NCBI GenBank assembly: GCA_024400395.1
Contig: JAKSMW010000014.1
Span: 1 to 52,077, forward strand
Direction: 5' to 3'
From: Bacteroidales bacterium
GTDB lineage: Bacteria; Bacteroidota; Bacteroidia; Bacteroidales; F082
DNA length: 52,077 nucleotides
The position numbers and the translations under genes are program-made. Below are positions 16,167-24,382 of this stretch, one piece after another. The stretch's first letter is position 1; every line of letters starts with the position of its first letter. Under the pieces are notes generated by a model. That model was not told the origin of the DNA. It did not search any database and saw only the letters and a list, made by a program, of their open reading frames with translations.

Positions 16167-18059
16167 ATGAGAAAGTGTTTGATAATGCTCGTTATTCTGA
16201 TGTTGTCGGCCGTTGTTTCGGCGCAGGACACCATAGTGCTTCAGCCTGTCGAGGTCAGCGCACCGGCTATCAAGACCGATGTGGCGGAGACTACGATGGA
16301 GCGCAGTGTCGATACGTCTGTCATAAAACGTCTCAATTCCGTTTCGATGTCGCAGCTTCTCATACAGCACAGTCCGGTTTTCATCAAGACTTACGGACCC
16401 GGCGGCACGGCGACGGCGTCGTTCAGAGGGACGACGGCAAGCCACACCCTCGTCCTTTGGAACGGTTTCCAACTCAACGCTCCGTCGCTCGGACAGGTTG
16501 ACTTCAGCACAATCCCGGTGTTCATGACCGACCAGATTTCATTGAAATGGGGCGCAGGGACATCCGCAAACAGCGGCGGTCTCGGCGGTGTCGTCAATAT
16601 AAATAATGATGAATATTTCTGTAAAGGATTGATTGTTAATGTAAAACAGACTTACGGCAGCTTTAACACCCTCGGCTCGTTCGCCACTGTCGGTTACTCT
16701 TGGGCGAATCATCTGCTGAGGGTGAAAGCTTTCCGTACATCAAGCGACAACGATTTCACATATATTAATATAGGTGTAATCCCACATCAGAAAATGAAAC
16801 AGAAAAATGCGGATTATGTCGATTACGGAATGATGCCTGAATACCAGTGGCGCTTCGGCAACTCGCTGATTTCCATCGTCTCATGGAACCAGAAAAGCCA
16901 TCGGAACTGCCCGCAGATCATGCCGAATGTCGGAAATGAAAACACCGTTGAATATACCGACAATGATTTCTCGCGGAATTACGTCTCTTTCAAAAACTAT
17001 TGGAATACTGGAAAAATCGAGGTCAAGTCGGCGTATTTCCGTGAAAATCAACGTTATGTGTTGAATACGTTCACGGACATCGGGACACTGGTGACAAGCA
17101 TGGACTCGAAAAATACTGCTAATGTCTTTCATCAGATCGCTGACGTTGAACAGCATTTGTATAAAAATTGGAAACTCAATGCGAAGATTCAATGGGATCA
17201 CGAACAGGTCGAATCAAGTGATTACGAAGGTGTGAAAAAACGCGATGTGTTTTCGACATACGCTGCTTTGAACGGTAATGTGTTGAAAAATATAGACTTG
17301 CGTGCCACCTTGCGAAACGACATCGTTGATGGCAAGTCGGTCGGATTTTTCCCCACGGCGACGGTGTCTTATTCGTGTGCTTATCTTAAAGGCTTGAAAA
17401 TCAGTGCCGGATACAGCCATAACTACAGAAATCCAAGTCTCAACGACTTGTACTGGAACCCCGGCGGCAACCCTGACTTGAAGCCGGAAGACGGCAGGAC
17501 TGTTGACGGAAACCTGAATTTTACCCGTGATTTCGGACGCTTTTCCGTTGAAAGTCAAGCGGGTGCGTATTATTCAAAGGTGTCCGACTGGATTCAATGG
17601 AAGCCTACAAGTTACCGTTTCTGGGTCCCGGAAAACGTCTCGACAGTGACCGCATACGGAGCCGATGTCCATCTGAAAATGAATTATAATATTGAGAATT
17701 GGATTTTCTCCGTTTCAGGCAATTATATATATAGTCATACAACGGATGAAAGCGATAAACAATTGATTTATATTCCATTGCATCATGCAAACGCTTTCGC
17801 TGATATTGAGTGGAAAGGATGGAGTTTTTCATATACAATGGAGTTTACCGGCGAACGCAAGACTTCGATGAACGACAATGAGTTTTATGGTTTCAGGCTG
17901 ATGCCTTACACTTTGCATCATCTTTCTTTCGGAAAACATTTTTGGAAATTAGATATTGAATTGAAAATTAACAACTTGACCGATGAGGACTATCAGGCTA
18001 TTTTATGGCGCGCTATGCCTGGCAGAAGTTATGAGGTCGCAATAAATTTTAAACTATGA
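16167..18059 (+). CDS. btuB: BtuB-like TonB-dependent cobalamin receptor
   Basis: A 630-residue outer-membrane receptor: signal peptide at residues 1-20 (MRKCLIMLVILMLSAVVSAQ), a plug domain starting near DTIVLQPVEVSAP and containing GPGGTATASFRGT, then a barrel of beta strands rich in aromatic residues that ends in an aromatic/hydrophobic strand (YEVAINFKL). It is of BtuB size and lacks the N-terminal carboxypeptidase-like extension of SusC proteins. The cobalamin riboswitch before it and the BtuG-like gene after it identify the substrate as cobalamin or a related corrinoid. ATG 16167 is used; TTG and GTG codons lie just upstream. The stop overlaps the next start as ATGA. Confidence 0.9.
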   Translation: MRKCLIMLVILMLSAVVSAQDTIVLQPVEVSAPAIKTDVAETTMERSVDTSVIKRLNSVSMSQLLIQHSPVFIKTYGPGGTATASFRGTTASHTLVLWNGFQLNAPSLGQVDFSTIPVFMTDQISLKWGAGTSANSGGLGGVVNINNDEYFCKGLIVNVKQTYGSFNTLGSFATVGYSWANHLLRVKAFRTSSDNDFTYINIGVIPHQKMKQKNADYVDYGMMPEYQWRFGNSLISIVSWNQKSHRNCPQIMPNVGNENTVEYTDNDFSRNYVSFKNYWNTGKIEVKSAYFRENQRYVLNTFTDIGTLVTSMDSKNTANVFHQIADVEQHLYKNWKLNAKIQWDHEQVESSDYEGVKKRDVFSTYAALNGNVLKNIDLRATLRNDIVDGKSVGFFPTATVSYSCAYLKGLKISAGYSHNYRNPSLNDLYWNPGGNPDLKPEDGRTVDGNLNFTRDFGRFSVESQAGAYYSKVSDWIQWKPTSYRFWVPENVSTVTAYGADVHLKMNYNIENWIFSVSGNYIYSHTTDESDKQLIYIPLHHANAFADIEWKGWSFSYTMEFTGERKTSMNDNEFYGFRLMPYTLHHLSFGKHFWKLDIELKINNLTDEDYQAILWRAMPGRSYEVAINFKL

Positions 18060-19129
18060 GGAAATTTAATTACATTTTTTTCGCCATTTTGATAATGGCA
18101 TTGGTTTCATGCAAAAAAGAAAATAACAATGGCAGTCAGCCGGTTTCGCATGACGCAAAAGGCGTTTTCATCTTGAATGAAGGCACTTTCACTTTCGCAA
18201 ATTCATCGCTTTCTTTTTATGACAAGGAAGCAGATACGGTAGGTAACAACTTGTTTTTCAAGGCGAACGGCTCGCCAATCGGCGATGTCGGGCAGTCGCT
18301 GGCACTTTACGACGGAAGCCTTTTTATCGTCGTGAACAACAGCAAATACATTTATAAAGTTGACGCAAAGACTTTGAAATTTCAAGCGAAACTTGAAGGT
18401 TTCACATCGCCGCGAAACATTTATGTGCTTGAAAACGGCTTGGCTTACGTCTCCGACTTGATGAAAAATGGGTTGTGGCTTGTCGATTTGAATACGATGG
18501 AACACAAGCAATTCATCGAGACCGGCAATTCGACGGAGGCGATGGTGCGAGTCGGTGACGAACTTTTCGTTTCAAACTGGTCGAATTACTACGTTCCTAA
18601 TTCGTCTGATAATTCCGTGCAAGTGATTGATATTAAGACCAATACGCTTGTAGAAACGATAACTGTTCCGCAGGAGCCGAATGCGATGGTCGTTGACAAA
18701 AACAACCATATCTGGGTGCTTTGCAGCGGTGGTTACAATCCTGGTGAACAGAATCCTGCTTTGGTTCGCATTGACGCTGCTAAACGTCAGATTATCAAAC
18801 GTTTCGACTTCAACGCCGGAGCCGATTATCCCGACGGACTCGCCATCGACGGGGCGGGGGAGAACCTGTATTATCTGAATGGCGGCTATAGCTCGTTGGA
18901 TGTTTACAAGATGTCAATCAATGATACGCAAACTCCTGATAATCCGTTCATTGCGGCAGATGAACGCGTGTTTTACAATGTCGCCGTTGACCCTGAAAAC
19001 GGTGACGTATATGTTACAAATGCGAAAAATTACGTGCAAAACGGCGACGTTGAACGTTTCTCAAAGGACGGCGAACTGCTGAGCAAATTCACCGTCGGCA
19101 TCGTGCCGTGTTACATGCTTTTCAATTAA
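18056..19129 (+). CDS. btuG: BtuG-like surface cobalamin-binding beta-propeller lipoprotein
   Basis: A 357-residue protein with a lipobox (IMALVSC, Cys19) followed by KKENNNGS, compatible with surface export. The rest is a DUF5074/YncE-type seven-bladed propeller with repeats such as SPRNIYVLENGLAYVSDL and EPNAMVVDKNNHIWVLCSGG. In Bacteroides such proteins (BtuG) bind cobalamin very tightly at the cell surface and cap BtuB. The 4-base overlap with btuB and the shared riboswitch support the same job here. Periplasmic BtuF and the BtuCD transporter are not in the window. Confidence 0.88.
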   Translation: MRKFNYIFFAILIMALVSCKKENNNGSQPVSHDAKGVFILNEGTFTFANSSLSFYDKEADTVGNNLFFKANGSPIGDVGQSLALYDGSLFIVVNNSKYIYKVDAKTLKFQAKLEGFTSPRNIYVLENGLAYVSDLMKNGLWLVDLNTMEHKQFIETGNSTEAMVRVGDELFVSNWSNYYVPNSSDNSVQVIDIKTNTLVETITVPQEPNAMVVDKNNHIWVLCSGGYNPGEQNPALVRIDAAKRQIIKRFDFNAGADYPDGLAIDGAGENLYYLNGGYSSLDVYKMSINDTQTPDNPFIAADERVFYNVAVDPENGDVYVTNAKNYVQNGDVERFSKDGELLSKFTVGIVPCYMLFN

Positions 19130-19139
19130 ATATTTTAAA

Positions 19140-19179
19140 ACAGGATTTTCAGGAGTGAAAAAAATCCTGAAAATCCTGT
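19140..19179 (+). terminator. Perfect 15-bp inverted repeat after btuG
   Basis: ACAGGATTTTCAGGA (19140-19154) and its exact complement (19165-19179) flank a 10-base loop. The right arm is followed by CATTCCTTTT rather than a clean T-run. It starts 10 bases after the btuG stop and is probably its terminator; it also resembles CAGGATTTTCAGGA-type dispersed repeats of Bacteroidota. Confidence 0.55.
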
Positions 19180-19200
19180 CATTCCTTTTGAAAAAACTCG

Positions 19201-19208
19201 TATCTTTG
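19201..19208 (+). promoter_or_regulatory. -7 promoter box of the GT4 gene
   Basis: TATCTTTG followed by CG, only 17 bases before the TTG start of the glycosyltransferase gene, implying a leader of about ten bases. Confidence 0.55.
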
Positions 19209-19225
19209 CGACAAAAGTTTTTGTT

Positions 19226-20341
19226 TTGAAGATAGCTGTAAACACTCGTTTGTTGTTGATTAACAAGCTCGAAGGAATCGGCTGGGTTGCGTATGAGGCG
19301 TTAAATCGCATTGTCAAGGCGCATCCGGAGCATGAGTTTTATTTCCTTTTCGACAGAAAGCCCGATCCGAGATGCATTTTTGCCGAGAACGTGCGGCCTG
19401 TGGTGCTTCATCCGCAGGCGCGTCATCCGTTTCTTTACATAATTTATTTCGAGTTTGCGGTGAAAAGAGCTTTGAGGAAAATCAAGCCTGACTGTTATCT
19501 TTCAACGGATGCGTATCTGAGCCTGAGGTCAAATGTGAAGCAAATAGCTGTGTTTCATGACATTAACTTTGAACATTTCCCGCAGGACTTCCCGAAACTC
19601 GCTCTTTGGCATTACAAGAAATTTTTTCCGAAATATGCTGAAAAAGCCGACAAGATTATCACCGTTTCGGAATTTTCAAAACAGGATATTGTTGATAACT
19701 ATCATGTAAATTCCGAAAAAATAAATGTGGTTTACAACGGTGCCAATGAAGGTTTCAAACCTCTTGATGAAACTGAAAAGATATTGATAAGAAATGACTA
19801 TACCAATGGTTATCAATATTTTATGTTTGTCGGCTCGCTTCATCCGAGAAAGAATTTAGCGCGTCTTTTCCCCGCATTCGACATGTTCAAGGAAAAGACG
19901 AAGTCCGACATGAAACTGCTTGTTGTCGGCGAAAAACGCTGGTGGACGGAGCCGATTCGGAATGCGTTTGAGACGATGAAACATAAAGACGATGTCGTTT
20001 TTGTCGGGCATTTGCAGATGAATGAACTCAACAAGGTTACGGCGGCGGCATTTGCCTCGGTCTATGTCTCGTATTTTGAAGGTTTTGGGATACCGATCAT
20101 CGAGGCGTATCGTTGCGACGTGCCTGTTATCACGTCAAATGTCACCTCGATGCCGGAGGTCGCCGGCGATGCGGCACTTCTCGTGGACCCGTTCAGCATC
20201 GAGTCAATCGCTGACGCAATGGAAAAAGTTTTAGATGAAAATGTCCGTAAGTCGTTGATAGAGAAAGGACGAATTAGGAAAAACGATTTCTCGTGGGATA
20301 AAACCGCAGAAGGATGGTGGGATGTTATAGTTAAAAGTTAA
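19226..20341 (+). CDS. Glycosyltransferase family 4
   Basis: A 371-residue cytosolic GT-B enzyme that transfers a sugar from a nucleotide-sugar donor. The N-terminal acceptor domain begins MKIAVNTRLLL. The C-terminal donor domain has FVGSLHPRKNLARL, the donor-site stretch YVSYFEGFGIPIIEAYRCDVP (EX7E-like glutamates) and TSMPEVAGDAALLVDP. The pattern resembles GT4 mannosyl- or glucosyltransferases of surface-polysaccharide pathways, but no such cluster is nearby, so the acceptor is unknown. The start is a TTG at 19226; no ATG is placed to give the conserved N terminus. Confidence 0.87.
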   Translation: MKIAVNTRLLLINKLEGIGWVAYEALNRIVKAHPEHEFYFLFDRKPDPRCIFAENVRPVVLHPQARHPFLYIIYFEFAVKRALRKIKPDCYLSTDAYLSLRSNVKQIAVFHDINFEHFPQDFPKLALWHYKKFFPKYAEKADKIITVSEFSKQDIVDNYHVNSEKINVVYNGANEGFKPLDETEKILIRNDYTNGYQYFMFVGSLHPRKNLARLFPAFDMFKEKTKSDMKLLVVGEKRWWTEPIRNAFETMKHKDDVVFVGHLQMNELNKVTAAAFASVYVSYFEGFGIPIIEAYRCDVPVITSNVTSMPEVAGDAALLVDPFSIESIADAMEKVLDENVRKSLIEKGRIRKNDFSWDKTAEGWWDVIVKS

Positions 20342-20377
20342 AAGAGTAAAGTTAAAAGAGGAGAGAAGTCAATTGTC

Positions 20378-20447
20378 AACTCGTGCAACTTGTGACAAAA
20401 ACTCGTGCAACTCGTGTTAAAAAAACTTGTGCAACTTGTGTTTAAAA
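20378..20447 (+). repeat. Tandem AACTCGTGCAACTCGTG repeat before purD
   Basis: Three degenerate units of about 23 bases (AACTCGTGCAACTTGTGACAAA, AACTCGTGCAACTCGTGTTAAAAA, AACTTGTGCAACTTGTGTTT) end 20 bases before the purD start. Each unit itself duplicates a CTCGTGCAA core. The same repeat occurs in the opposite orientation at 52009-52077, again in a gene leader. Confidence 0.7.
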
Positions 20448-20466
20448 ATTAAAATTTGTGTCAAAA

Positions 20467-21750
20467 ATGAAAATATTAGTTTTAGGTTCTGGCGGACGTG
20501 AGCACGCTCTCGCTTGGAAAATCGCCCAAAGTAAAAGAGTATCAAAGGTTTATGTCGCCCCGGGCAATGCCGGTACTGCGTCGGTAGGAGAAAATATTCA
20601 AATAAATATTTCTGATTTTCAGGCGATAAAAGATGTCGTGTTAAAAAATGAAATAGAAATGGTCGTTGTCGGCCCTGAACAGCCGCTCGTTGACGGAATC
20701 GTCGATTTCTTTAGGCAAGACGTTGATTTAAAAGACGTTAAGATTATTGGTCCCGACAAAAACGGAGCGCAGTTAGAAGGCAGTAAGGCTTTCGCAAAAC
20801 GTTTCATGGAGAAATACGGCATCCCGACGGCTGCGTGTTTCACCGTCACGGCGGAGAACCTTAATGAAGGAATTAAATATCTTTCGACTCTCGAAGCTCC
20901 TTACGTCCTCAAGGCCGATGGTCTCGCTGCTGGCAAAGGTGTGTTGATTCTCAATGATTTGACCGAAGCCAAGACGGAACTTAAAGAGATGCTCTTTGGT
21001 AAATTCGGGAACGCGTCAGCGAAAGTCGTCATCGAGACGTTCCTCAAAGGAATAGAGGTCTCGATGTTCGTCTTGACCGACGGGAAAGATTTTGTCATCC
21101 TTCCTGAGGCCAAGGATTACAAGCGCATCGGTGACGGCGACAAGGGCTTGAACACCGGCGGCATGGGCGCGGTATCACCGGTCCTGTTTGTCACACCTGA
21201 TTTCGTTGAAAAAGTTGAAACACGTATCATAAAGCCGACAATTGAAGGCTTGAAAGCCGAGAACATTGACTATAAAGGATTCATTTTCTTGGGTTTGATG
21301 AATTGCGGCGGCGATCCGTATGTCATTGAATACAACGTCCGCATGGGCGACCCGGAGACCGAAGGCGTGATGACGCGCATCGACTCTGATTTCGCCGAGT
21401 TGCTCGACGCATGTGCTAAAGGCAAACTCGCTGAAGCTCATTATCAGTCAAGCCTCGAGACCTCGGTGACGGTGATGCTCGTGTCAGGTGGTTATCCCGA
21501 AGCATATAAAAAAGGAATGATTATCAACGGTTTGGACGATGTGTGCCCTTGCTGTGTCGTGGCTCATGCCGGTACTAAATTCGATGCTGAAGGCAACGTC
21601 GTGACTTCCGGCGGTCGTGTCATTGCTGTTACCGCTCACGGAAAAGACATCGATGAGGCAAGGACTAAAGCCTACAAAAACGTCGAGAAAATCAAGTTTG
21701 AAGGCGTGAACTTCCGTCATGACATCGGAATTGATCTTATGAATCTGTAA
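20467..21750 (+). CDS. purD: Phosphoribosylamine--glycine ligase
   Basis: The 427-residue ATP-grasp enzyme makes glycinamide ribonucleotide in purine synthesis. It begins with the family N terminus MKILVLGSGGREHALAWKIA and contains VVVGPEQPLVDGIVDFF, APYVLKADGLAAGKGV and YNVRMGDPETEG (metal-binding region). Its length is normal. ATG 20467 is used because the GTG at 20458 adds only three residues before the conserved start. The stop overlaps the next ATG as TAATG, making an operon with the membrane protein and rnhB. Confidence 0.96.
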   Translation: MKILVLGSGGREHALAWKIAQSKRVSKVYVAPGNAGTASVGENIQINISDFQAIKDVVLKNEIEMVVVGPEQPLVDGIVDFFRQDVDLKDVKIIGPDKNGAQLEGSKAFAKRFMEKYGIPTAACFTVTAENLNEGIKYLSTLEAPYVLKADGLAAGKGVLILNDLTEAKTELKEMLFGKFGNASAKVVIETFLKGIEVSMFVLTDGKDFVILPEAKDYKRIGDGDKGLNTGGMGAVSPVLFVTPDFVEKVETRIIKPTIEGLKAENIDYKGFIFLGLMNCGGDPYVIEYNVRMGDPETEGVMTRIDSDFAELLDACAKGKLAEAHYQSSLETSVTVMLVSGGYPEAYKKGMIINGLDDVCPCCVVAHAGTKFDAEGNVVTSGGRVIAVTAHGKDIDEARTKAYKNVEKIKFEGVNFRHDIGIDLMNL

Positions 21751-22730
21751 TGCTGAAGTTCTTTAGATATAACTATTTGATACAGTGGGTGGTCATTGTC
21801 GTTCTCGCCGTGGTCGCCTGGCTGCCTGTCTTCCTTCATGCACAAACCGTTCTTCCGGCAACAGATTGGACATCACCGTTGTATGCATTGCTGGCGGATA
21901 TTCTGGGACAGTCAACGCTGATTATGTCGACAATCACGTTCGCAGTATTTGTTTTTTCGATGTTTTTTTTCAATACTATATTGACATCAAATCAAATGTC
22001 TTTACGTAATAGTACGTTCGGCTCACTGATGTTTGTACTGTGTTTTGCGTGTGTCCCGATAAAATGCGAGAGTTTCCAGTTTATGTTGGCATGTCCGTTT
22101 GTGCTTGTCGCAATGCAGACGATGTACTCGCTTTTGCAGACCGAAAATCCGGAAATGTATTTGTTTAACGTCGGCGTTTTCGTGGCATTGGCCTCGATGT
22201 TTTATTATCCGTCAATAGTATTGATTTTGTGGATGTTATTGGTGATGATTGTCATGGGTTATAAAGCATTCAGGTTGTTTCTGATTCCGTTTTTCGGATT
22301 GCTGATGCCGTATTTTTTCATGTTTGTGATAGCATATTTCAAACGTGATATTCCTGGTTTGATAGATATTTATTCATCTGGCTTCTGTGGCGTTGAAATG
22401 TGTAAAATTCATTTTGCGATAGAAGACGTTATTGTGATGTCGTTGTTGTTTGTATTGTTTTTGTTGTCATATCTTAAGATAAAAACATCCGCTAATAATT
22501 CAATACATACAAGAAAAAGACTTGGCATTACATTGTTGCTTTTTGTTTTTGCTGTGTTTATGATGGCGATGCAGCGGCCGTTGAATAGTAACGGATTGAT
22601 ATTTATGGTGTTAGCTATTTTTTATGCTATGGCATTGTCAACAATACGCAAATCGAATATAGTCAGTGCGCTGATTTTGATTATGATGATTGGAGCGTTG
22701 GCGACGCAGTATCTGCCTTTGTTTTTATGA
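21750..22730 (+). CDS. Polytopic membrane protein (DUF6427-like)
   Basis: A 326-residue protein with about nine hydrophobic segments and short loops. It begins [20 protein letters not shown] and has the stretch [19 protein letters not shown], reminiscent of the Bacteroidota-specific DUF6427 family; I am not certain of the assignment and no function is known. It overlaps purD by one base (TAATG) and rnhB by four (ATGA), so it is translated with them. The position inside a purD-rnhB unit does not reveal its job. Confidence 0.65.
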   Translation: MLKFFRYNYLIQWVVIVVLAVVAWLPVFLHAQTVLPATDWTSPLYALLADILGQSTLIMSTITFAVFVFSMFFFNTILTSNQMSLRNSTFGSLMFVLCFACVPIKCESFQFMLACPFVLVAMQTMYSLLQTENPEMYLFNVGVFVALASMFYYPSIVLILWMLLVMIVMGYKAFRLFLIPFFGLLMPYFFMFVIAYFKRDIPGLIDIYSSGFCGVEMCKIHFAIEDVIVMSLLFVLFLLSYLKIKTSANNSIHTRKRLGITLLLFVFAVFMMAMQRPLNSNGLIFMVLAIFYAMALSTIRKSNIVSALILIMMIGALATQYLPLFL

Positions 22731-23323
22731 ATCTGAAACAATATTATACTGAAAATCTGATTGAGGCCGGTTGTGATGAGGCGGGTCGTGGCTGCATAGC
22801 GGGGCCTGTGGTGGCTGCCGCGGTGATTCTTCCGCGTGGTGTTGATTTCCCCGACTTCGATGACTCGAAGAAACTGACCGAGAAACAGCGTGAGAAATTG
22901 AGAATCAAGGTGATGGAGAACGCTTTGGCGTATGGCATCGGAATCGTTTCCGCCAAGGAGATTGACGAGATAAACATCCTGAACGCCTCGTTTTTGGCAA
23001 TGCACCGTGCCATCGACCAGCTGAAAGTCAGGCCGGAGCTGCTTCTCATCGACGGAAACCGTTTTAACCCATACAAAGGCATCAAACATCAGTGTATTGT
23101 CGGCGGCGACGCGAAATATCAGTCGATTGCGGCTGCTTCGATTCTCGCGAAAACGACCCGTGACCATATCATGGAGGAATATCACAAAGATTTTCCGCAG
23201 TATAACTGGCTGAAAAACAAGGGCTATCCGACACCAGAACACAAAAACGCCGTCGCGGAACACGGCGTTTCGCCCATCCACAGGATGACGTTCAACATGG
23301 CGATACAGCTGAAATTGTTCTGA
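22727..23323 (+). CDS. rnhB: Ribonuclease HII
   Basis: A 198-residue enzyme that cuts RNA in RNA-DNA hybrids and removes single ribonucleotides from DNA. The signature [20 protein letters not shown] (residues 13-32) holds the DEAGRG metal-binding acids, LLLIDGNRF near 105 supplies another Asp, and [16 protein letters not shown] is the conserved C-terminal helix. Its length is normal. It is the last gene of the purD unit. Confidence 0.95.
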   Translation: MNLKQYYTENLIEAGCDEAGRGCIAGPVVAAAVILPRGVDFPDFDDSKKLTEKQREKLRIKVMENALAYGIGIVSAKEIDEINILNASFLAMHRAIDQLKVRPELLLIDGNRFNPYKGIKHQCIVGGDAKYQSIAAASILAKTTRDHIMEEYHKDFPQYNWLKNKGYPTPEHKNAVAEHGVSPIHRMTFNMAIQLKLF

Positions 23324-23344
23324 AAAAATAGCTTATCTTTTGGT

Positions 23345-23375
23345 TTTGTTCAAATCTCAATTTTATTTATCTTTG
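23345..23375 (+). promoter_or_regulatory. Complete Bacteroidota promoter (-33 TTTG, -7 TATCTTTG)
   Basis: TTTG at 23345-23348 and TATCTTTG at 23368-23375 are separated by 19 bases, matching the known Bacteroides sigma-ABfr promoter pattern. It lies 24 bases before the 5'-nucleotidase start and is the best promoter match in the window. Confidence 0.75.
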
Positions 23376-23398
23376 CAACTTTCAATAAATTAACGTAT

Positions 23399-24316
23399 AT
23401 GGTCGATATGTCAGAGATGTTGGTCGTCGGTGTCACCTCCCGCGCGTTGTTCAACCTTGAGAAGGAAAACGAGATTTTCGAGCGCGAGGGCGTGAAACGT
23501 TACCGCGAATACCAGGAAAAAAATCAGGATGTGCCGCTCGAGATTGGCACGGCGTTTTATCTCGTGAAAAGCCTTCTGCAGCTAAACAAGCAGGCGCAGA
23601 AGCCTGTCGTTGAAGTCGTTGTGATGTCGCGCAACAGTCCGGAGACCGGCATCAGAATCCTTAAGTCCATCGAGAAATATGACCTTGGCATCACTCGTCT
23701 GGCGTTCACCGGCGGCGAGTCGATGGCGCCTTATATCGAGGCTTTCGGCATCGACCTCTTCCTCTCGAAAGACGAGAAGAGTGTGCAGTCTATCATCGAT
23801 ACGCACAGCTGCGCCGCGGCTGTCATCTATGAGCCGCCGACGGCGTTCAACCCCGATGACAACACCGTGAAGATCGCCTTTGACGCCGACGCCGTGCTGT
23901 TCTCCGAGGAGGCCGAGATCTACTCGCGCGTGGAAGGCCTCGACGAGTTCCACCGTTACGAAGACGAACATCAGGACGAGCCGCTGCAGGAAGGGCCGTT
24001 TGCCAAGCTGCTGATTAAACTGTCGAAGATCCAGGCTTCGCTGCCCGTCACCGTCGAGCTCTCGCCGCTGCGCCTCGCCATCGTGTCGTCGCGCAGCGCA
24101 CCGGCGCACATGCGCGTCATCAAGACCCTGAAGAAATGGGGAGTGTATGTCAACGAGGTCTATTTCCTCGGCGGGATACCTAAAGACAAGGTACTCAAGG
24201 CTTTCGGCGCACATATCTTCTTTGACGACCAGGACTTGCACCTCGCCTCGTCAAGCAAGGTGGTGCCGTCGGGCAAAGTGCCGTATTCATCGGACTCGCC
24301 GCTGAAAAACATGTGA
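23399..24316 (+). CDS. 5'-nucleotidase (cytosolic cN-I-like family)
   Basis: This 305-residue protein matches the PF06189-type 5'-nucleotidases, which dephosphorylate nucleoside monophosphates. Visible motifs are VGVTSRALFNLEKENEIFE near the start, EVVVMSRNSPETGIRILKSI and TRLAFTGGE in the middle, VKIAFDADAVLFSEEAE and PLRLAIVSSRSAPAHMRVI; they fit the HAD-like core with an insertion. ATG 23399 is used; ATG 23408 (MSEMLVVG) is also possible. It has its own promoter and ends 66 bases before porX. Confidence 0.85.
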   Translation: MVDMSEMLVVGVTSRALFNLEKENEIFEREGVKRYREYQEKNQDVPLEIGTAFYLVKSLLQLNKQAQKPVVEVVVMSRNSPETGIRILKSIEKYDLGITRLAFTGGESMAPYIEAFGIDLFLSKDEKSVQSIIDTHSCAAAVIYEPPTAFNPDDNTVKIAFDADAVLFSEEAEIYSRVEGLDEFHRYEDEHQDEPLQEGPFAKLLIKLSKIQASLPVTVELSPLRLAIVSSRSAPAHMRVIKTLKKWGVYVNEVYFLGGIPKDKVLKAFGAHIFFDDQDLHLASSSKVVPSGKVPYSSDSPLKNM

Positions 24317-24382
24317 TGGAAATTTTTTTCATGTCCTATATCTTTTCTGACATTTAAACGTTATCAAGAAAAAAAAAGAAAT

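Noticed and set aside
20378-20447. CRISPR array.
   Set aside because: Units are contiguous without unique spacers, and no cas gene is present; it is a simple tandem repeat. The same applies to 52009-52077.
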